The translations under genes and the position numbers were made by a program. From Oscillospiraceae bacterium (GTDB lineage: Bacteria; Bacillota; Clostridia; Oscillospirales; Ruminococcaceae): a DNA stretch of 9,980 nucleotides. The notes under the pieces are model-generated. The model was given only the letters and a program-made list of their open reading frames with translations. It made no database searches and was not told the origin of the DNA. This document shows, one piece after another, positions 6,300 to 9,980 of the stretch (position 1 is the stretch's first letter; every line of letters starts with the position of its first letter). The stretch is taken from the NCBI GenBank assembly GCA_017828835.1, contig JAGAEK010000131.1, forward strand, positions 1 through 9,980, read 5' to 3'.

Positions 6300-7412
6300 A
6301 TGCTTCAGTATGAAGAGCTTCGTCTTGAACTTACCGCTTTAAGACCTCAGATAGACGACCTTGCAGACGCTCTCGGCCTCGAAAAATTAAAACTTGAACT
6401 TTCGGAACTTGAACAAAAATCTCTCGATGCAAATTTCTGGTCCGATATCGAAAATTCCTCAAAGGTAATGCAGAAGATCGGAAAACTGAAAGATTCGATC
6501 GCGATATATACGGAACTCGACTCCTCTTATAACGATTTGCTCCTTTTGATCGAAATGGCAAACGAAGACGAGGACGATTCGGTCTACGACGAACTTTTCC
6601 AGTCTGTCAAAAATTTGGAAAACGAGCTCGAAACCAAAAAGTTAGCCACCCTTTTGACGGGAGAATACGACCCCAACAACGCGATCCTTACCTTCCACGC
6701 CGGAGCCGGCGGTACCGAAGCTCAGGATTGGGCTCAAATGCTTTACCGTATGTACACCCGCTGGGCCGAACGCCATAATTTCAAATATAAGATACTCGAT
6801 TATCTTGACGGTGACGAAGCCGGAATAAAAGCCGCCTCTATAATAATAGAAGGCAAAAACGCTTACGGTTTTCTCAAATCCGAAGCAGGAGTACACCGGC
6901 TTGTCAGGATCTCGCCGTTTGATGCTTCCGGAAGACGCCATACTTCGTTCGCCTCCCTTGAGGTAATGCCGGAAATAAACGACGACGTTGAGATCCAAAT
7001 AAAAGATGAAGACCTCAAAGTCGACACTTACCGTTCAAGCGGTGCGGGCGGTCAGCACGTCAACAAAACCGAATCCGCGATACGTATAACTCATATCCCG
7101 ACAGGTATCGTAGTCGCATGCCAAAACGAGCGCAGTCAGTATCAGAACCGCGACGTCGCCATGAAAATGCTTCGTTCTAAGCTTGCCGAAATAAAAGAAC
7201 GTGAACACCTCGAAAAGATCGAAGATATCAAAGGCGTTCAGAAAGAGATCGCCTGGGGCTCGCAGATCCGTTCCTACGTTTTTATGCCCTATACTCTCGT
7301 TAAAGATCACCGTACCGACTATGAATCCGGAAACATCGGGGCTGTAATGGACGGAGAGATCGACGGATTTATCAACGCATACCTCAAAGCCAAAAGCTTA
7401 GGACAAATATGA
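6300..7412 (+). CDS. prfB: Peptide chain release factor 2
   Basis: RF2 recognises UGA and UAA stop codons in the ribosomal A site and triggers peptide release. From the ATG at 6300 the protein has 370 residues. It contains an N-terminal helical domain 1 (about 1-110), the RF2-specific tripeptide SPF at 205-207 in VRISPFDASG (RF1 would have PxT), and the catalytic GGQ at 250-252 in GAGGQHVNKTESAIR, whose Gln is the target of PrmC. AAAGGA (6286-6291) lies 8 nt before the ATG; a TTG at 6297 is in frame but too close to matter. The gene is continuous in one frame and shows no CTTTGA slippage site near codon 25, so the classical +1 frameshift autoregulation is absent. It nonetheless ends in TGA, which RF2 itself reads. 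It is monocistronic, with its own promoter and terminator. Confidence 0.97.
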   Translation: MLQYEELRLELTALRPQIDDLADALGLEKLKLELSELEQKSLDANFWSDIENSSKVMQKIGKLKDSIAIYTELDSSYNDLLLLIEMANEDEDDSVYDELFQSVKNLENELETKKLATLLTGEYDPNNAILTFHAGAGGTEAQDWAQMLYRMYTRWAERHNFKYKILDYLDGDEAGIKAASIIIEGKNAYGFLKSEAGVHRLVRISPFDASGRRHTSFASLEVMPEINDDVEIQIKDEDLKVDTYRSSGAGGQHVNKTESAIRITHIPTGIVVACQNERSQYQNRDVAMKMLRSKLAEIKEREHLEKIEDIKGVQKEIAWGSQIRSYVFMPYTLVKDHRTDYESGNIGAVMDGEIDGFINAYLKAKSLGQI

Positions 7413-7429
7413 TTTAAAACTGTTTTTTT

Positions 7430-7468
7430 AAACGGTGTGATCCCAAAAATCGGGTTCACACCGTTTTT
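7430..7468. terminator. Terminator between prfB and the YlmC/YmxH gene
   Basis: An 11-bp stem (7430-7440 with 7456-7466) continues after one T-T mismatch with three G-C pairs (7442-7444 with 7452-7454) around a 7-nt loop. A T run at 7464-7468 serves prfB. On the other strand the sequence after the hairpin is the complement of 7423-7429, an A run rather than a T run, so its strength for the convergent gene is less certain. That gene ends 2 nt from the hairpin. Confidence 0.9.
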
Positions 7469-7469
7469 G

Positions 7470-7778
7470 CTATTGCTTCCAAAAATCTTCTTTCGGAAAT
7501 CTTTTTCTTTTTTCCGCCCTTATTTTGTTGTATATTTCCGCTTCGTTTGCTCTGACGAGTATCGCGTCTATTCCTATTACGTCGATATTCCCCCAAGGTA
7601 TCACGATTTCATCGCTCTTTTCAAAAAGCCAACCCCATCCTCTTTTTCTTTCAACCCTTATCGACTCAACTATCGCCGTCCGTATATCTATTTCAACGTC
7701 CGAAACTCTTCCGAGCCTTAATCCGTCCGCTAGATTTATTACCTCTTTGCTCTGCAATTCATTCAGGCTTATCTTCAC
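7470..7778 (-). CDS. ylmC: YlmC/YmxH family PRC-barrel sporulation protein
   Basis: A 102-residue cytoplasmic protein made mainly of one PRC-barrel domain (about 1-77). The family signatures are visible: SLNELQSKEVINL at the N-terminus, GLRLGRVSDVEID at 19-31, and DEIVIPWGNIDVIG at 56-69. It ends in a basic, charged tail (82-102) slightly longer than usual. Proteins of this family are nearly restricted to endospore formers and two paralogues, YlmC and YmxH, exist in Bacillus; their molecular role is not established, and I cannot say which paralogue this is. The start is a GTG; AAGGAGG lies 12 nt upstream, a long spacing, and no better in-frame start is seen. It ends in TAG. It lies 106 nt downstream of typA on the same strand but is separated from it by a strong terminator, so it probably has its own, possibly developmental, promoter, which I could not identify with confidence. 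Confidence 0.85.
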   Translation of the reverse strand: MKISLNELQSKEVINLADGLRLGRVSDVEIDIRTAIVESIRVERKRGWGWLFEKSDEIVIPWGNIDVIGIDAILVRANEAEIYNKIRAEKRKRFPKEDFWKQ

Positions 7779-7790
7779 GACTTCTTCTCG

Positions 7791-7798
7791 CCTCCTTA
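7791..7798 (-). promoter_or_regulatory. Ribosome site of the GTG-started ylmC-like gene
   Basis: The minus strand reads TAAGGAGG, a near-perfect anti-16S match, followed by 12 nt and then GTG at 7778. The match is strong but the spacing is longer than the usual 5-9 nt, and there is no ATG or TTG in frame nearer to it. Confidence 0.65.
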
Positions 7799-7833
7799 TA
7801 AAAATTCTATTCTCTCTTAAAACCGTTTATCCC

Positions 7834-7871
7834 AAAAACAAGCTCCGCCGCAAGTAATTGCGGCGGAGCTT
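7834..7871 (-). terminator. Intrinsic terminator of typA
   Basis: A perfect 14-bp, GC-rich stem (7858-7871 with 7840-7853) with a 4-nt loop is followed on the minus strand by GTTTTT (7839-7834). It begins 13 nt after the typA stop and should insulate the downstream YlmC/YmxH gene. Confidence 0.93.
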
Positions 7872-7884
7872 TCTTTGAAAGTAT

Positions 7885-9702
7885 TTATTGTTTGCTTCTT
7901 GCTTTTGCCCTCGTTTCGTTATCGAGTATCCTTTTGCGGATCCTGAAACTCTTCGGCGTTACCTCTATCAACTCGTCGTCTCCTATAAACTCGATGCACT
8001 CTTCAAGGCTCATCCTTTTACACGGCGTCAGTCTCAACGCTTCGTCAGACCCGGCTGCTCTCATATTCGTTATATGCTTTTTCTTGCAAACGTTTACGTT
8101 TATATCCTCGGCTTTCGGTGAAACTCCGACGACCATGCCTTCGTATACGGGCTCTCCTGCTCCTATAAAAAGCTGCCCTCTTTCCTGCGCGTTATATAAT
8201 CCGTACGTTACACTTTCACCCGTTTCAAACGCCACAAGCGAACCGGTGAATCTTCTCTTTATATCACCTTTGAACGGCTCGTATCCCATAAAGACCGAGC
8301 TCATTATCCCTTCGCCCTTCGTGTCGGTAAGCAATTCGTTGCGGTATCCGAAAAGACCTCTCGCAGGTACTTTGAATTCTACTCTTATACGGCTTCCCAT
8401 CGGATTCATATTTATTAGTTCAGCTTTTCTTTGTCCCATTTTTTCCATGACGGCGCCCACAGTATCCGCCGGCACGTCGACGACAAGTTCCTCCATCGGC
8501 TCCATAAGCTGTCCGTCCACTTCTTTAAGCAACGCTTTCGGCGCGCTCACGGAAAACTCGTAACCTTCTCTTCTCATCGTTTCGATAAGTATCGAAAGAT
8601 GCATCTCGCCGCGCCCGCTCACTCTCAAGCTGTCTGTTGAATCCGTCTCGTTCACTCTCAGCGATACGTCCTTCAAAAGTTCTTTGAACAGTCTCGCCCT
8701 GAGCTGTCTTGACGTTACGAATTTGCCTTCTCTCCCGGCAAACGGACTGTCGTTTACGGAAAACGTCATTTCGATCGTCGGCTCGCTTATTTTAACAAAA
8801 GGAAGCGGATCTATATCGAGCGGCGCGCATATCGTATTTCCGATAGTTATGTCCTGTATGCCCGAAACGCAAACGATATCTCCGACCGTAGCGGATTCGG
8901 CAGCCGTTCTCGTCAACCCTTCTATCTCGTAAAGGTTTACTATCTTGCTCCTGTATTTTGTGTCCGCGTTATGATAGTCGCAGACGGATACCTCCATATT
9001 CGGCTTAAAGCTGCCTCTTTCTATTTTTCCTATAGCTATTCTTCCGACGTAATCGTTATAGTCGATCGCAGAAACCAGCATCTGCGCCGGTCCCTCGCTG
9101 TCGCCCTGCGGCGCGGGTATATAGTCCAATATCTTATCAAAAAGTGCCGTCAGATCTTTGCCAGGATGATTATAGTCCTCGGACGCGGTCCCGGATCTTC
9201 CTGAACAATATAAAAACGGACTTTCCAACTGGTCCTCGTCTGCATTCAGATCGAGCAGAAGTTCAAGTACCTCGTCCGCGACCTCGTCAAGTCTCGCGTC
9301 GGGTCTGTCGATCTTATTGACAACGACTATGACTCTGTGTCCCAAAGACAACGCTTTCTGAAGCACGAATCTCGTCTGAGGCATAGGTCCCTCCGCCGCG
9401 TCGACAAGAAGCAATACTCCGTCGACCATTTTGAGTATTCTTTCAACTTCGCCTCCGAAATCGGCGTGTCCCGGAGTATCGATTATATTTATCTTTTTAC
9501 CTTTATAGTGTACCGACGTGTTCTTGGCAAGTATCGTTATCCCGCGCTCTCTCTCAAGCTCGTTCGAATCCATGACCCTCTCTTCAACGACTTGATTTTC
9601 TCTGAAGGCGCCGCCCTGTTTCAACATTTCGTCGACCAGCGTCGTCTTTCCGTGGTCAACGTGCGCTATTATTGCAATATTTCTCAAATCTTCTCTTACC
9701 AA
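7885..9702 (-). CDS. typA: Ribosome-associated translational GTPase TypA/BipA
   Basis: TypA (BipA) is an EF-G-like GTPase that binds the 70S ribosome and helps 50S assembly and growth under stress such as cold. The 605-residue protein has the family length. The G domain shows G1 AHVDHGKTT (13-21), G2 RGITI (53-57), G3 DTPGHADF (75-82) with the catalytic His79, G4 NKID (129-132) and a G5-like SGRSG (167-171). A beta-barrel domain II (about 205-300), EF-G-like domains III and V, and the BipA-specific C-terminal domain follow; SGRGEMHL and the GLFGYRNE..TDTKG stretch are typical. The start is a TTG at 9702 with AAGAGGA at 7-nt spacing; the conserved N-terminus LRNIAIIAHVDHGK begins right after it and no ATG is available. 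Upstream on the same strand is prmC, 136 nt away, with a possible promoter between. It is followed by a strong terminator, so it is probably transcribed alone. Confidence 0.97.
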   Translation of the reverse strand: MVREDLRNIAIIAHVDHGKTTLVDEMLKQGGAFRENQVVEERVMDSNELERERGITILAKNTSVHYKGKKINIIDTPGHADFGGEVERILKMVDGVLLLVDAAEGPMPQTRFVLQKALSLGHRVIVVVNKIDRPDARLDEVADEVLELLLDLNADEDQLESPFLYCSGRSGTASEDYNHPGKDLTALFDKILDYIPAPQGDSEGPAQMLVSAIDYNDYVGRIAIGKIERGSFKPNMEVSVCDYHNADTKYRSKIVNLYEIEGLTRTAAESATVGDIVCVSGIQDITIGNTICAPLDIDPLPFVKISEPTIEMTFSVNDSPFAGREGKFVTSRQLRARLFKELLKDVSLRVNETDSTDSLRVSGRGEMHLSILIETMRREGYEFSVSAPKALLKEVDGQLMEPMEELVVDVPADTVGAVMEKMGQRKAELINMNPMGSRIRVEFKVPARGLFGYRNELLTDTKGEGIMSSVFMGYEPFKGDIKRRFTGSLVAFETGESVTYGLYNAQERGQLFIGAGEPVYEGMVVGVSPKAEDINVNVCKKKHITNMRAAGSDEALRLTPCKRMSLEECIEFIGDDELIEVTPKSFRIRKRILDNETRAKARSKQ

Positions 9703-9709
9703 AACTTTA

Positions 9710-9716
9710 TCCTCTT
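9710..9716 (-). promoter_or_regulatory. Shine-Dalgarno site that supports the TTG start of typA
   Basis: The minus strand reads AAGAGGA, 7 nt before the TTG at 9702. Its position, with the absence of any ATG before the conserved GTPase P-loop, makes TTG the initiation codon. Confidence 0.75.
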
Positions 9717-9781
9717 CTCTTTAAATATCTCTGATTTTTCCATTACACAAACGAGATTATTTTATCACACTTTATCAAAAT

Positions 9782-9811
9782 TATATACCATCAAAAAATA
9801 AGTTTTTTCAA
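9782..9811 (-). promoter_or_regulatory. Possible promoter of typA
   Basis: On the minus strand TTGAAA (9811-9806) and TATATA (9787-9782) are 18 nt apart; a perfect TATAAT overlaps at 9785-9780 but would give a 20-nt spacer. It lies about 80 nt upstream of the typA start. The rest of 9703-9838 is AT-rich and holds no other clear signal, and no good terminator for prmC is visible in it. Confidence 0.45.
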
Positions 9812-9838
9812 CGGTTTGACCGGTTTTTATTGTAAATT

Positions 9839-9980
9839 TTACACAATTCCCGTTACTACCCTGTCCAATCCCGAAAAATCTTTGTATATTTTTACGTTTT
9901 TATATCCGTTTTCTCTAAGCAGTCCCGCCGCTCTTTCGCCTTGTCCTGCGCCTATCTCAAAAAGTATTATTCCGCCCGGC
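9839..9980 (-). CDS. prmC: Release factor glutamine methyltransferase, C-terminal end (partial)
   Basis: The minus-strand frame is open from the window edge to a TAA at 9841-9839, giving 46 residues. The segment PGGIILFEIGAGQGERA, then ENGYKNVKIYKDFSGLDRVV at the end, matches the C-terminus of PrmC/HemK, where the family has a FEIG-x-x-Q segment and a final kD-x-x-G-x-dR-v element. PrmC uses S-adenosylmethionine to methylate the Gln of the GGQ motif in RF1 and RF2. The SAM-binding and NPPY catalytic motifs lie outside the window, so activity cannot be judged. It lies upstream of typA on the same strand; in many Firmicutes prmC adjoins prfA, which may lie beyond the edge. The call rests on a short piece but the pattern is distinctive. 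Confidence 0.85.
   Translation of the reverse strand, partial: PGGIILFEIGAGQGERAAGLLRENGYKNVKIYKDFSGLDRVVTGIV

Noticed and set aside
7892..8563. 223-codon open frame antisense to typA
   Set aside because: Ser/Pro/Leu-rich composition typical of the shadow of a conserved gene; no SD-supported start and no family resemblance.
9812..9822. Small hairpin after prmC as its terminator
   Set aside because: The stem is only 4 bp with a 3-nt loop and the T run lies on the plus strand, the wrong side for prmC.
1..9980. Defence island, prophage, insertion sequence, CRISPR or tRNA gene
   Set aside because: No transposase, integrase, terminal repeats, spaced direct repeats or cloverleaf-like segments were seen; all sizeable genes are core housekeeping families.

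Overview
The window looks like a chromosomal core region of a low-to-moderate GC Gram-positive bacterium, most likely an endospore-forming Clostridia lineage (Oscillospiraceae-like). This rests on: a murI - DUF1934 - argS cluster, also seen in part in Bacillus as ywiB-argS; a YlmC/YmxH-type PRC-barrel sporulation protein; a class B sortase; a short clostridial-type SerA paired with SerC; and strong purine-rich Shine-Dalgarno sites. The taxonomic call is inference. I see no mobile element, CRISPR array, tRNA or rRNA.

Layout. (1) Bases 1-2450, plus strand: the 3' end of murI (glutamate racemase), a DUF1934 beta-barrel protein and argS, packed with gaps of 12 and 0 nt as an operon. A bidirectional hairpin terminator follows. 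(2) Bases 2514-4795, minus strand: serC then serA, the first two steps from 3-phosphoglycerate to serine. A near-consensus promoter and a roughly 130-nt leader precede them, and the leader can fold into a compact three-way junction. (3) Bases 5051-6154, minus strand: a membrane-anchored class B sortase, transcribed divergently from (4) prfB (release factor 2, bases 6300-7412, plus strand). The shared upstream region holds a perfect 8-bp inverted repeat made of two extended -10 sequences. prfB is encoded in one frame with no programmed frameshift. (5) Bases 7470-7778, minus strand: the YlmC/YmxH protein with a GTG start, convergent with prfB across a shared terminator. (6) Bases 7885-9702, minus strand: typA/bipA, a ribosome-associated GTPase with a TTG start and its own terminator. 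(7) Bases 9839-9980, minus strand: the last 46 codons of prmC, the methyltransferase that modifies the GGQ glutamine of release factors.

The functional theme is housekeeping: translation (ArgRS, RF2, PrmC, TypA), serine synthesis and the cell envelope (MurI, sortase). RF2 and its modifying enzyme PrmC lie in the same window but in separate transcription units. No gene here looks like a new system. The signals most worth a second look are non-coding: the structured serC leader, the repeated TTGACAA elements at its promoter, and the symmetric sortase/prfB promoter region. Two protein-level points also stand out: Asp where the SerA catalytic Glu is expected, and the loss of the RF2 frameshift.
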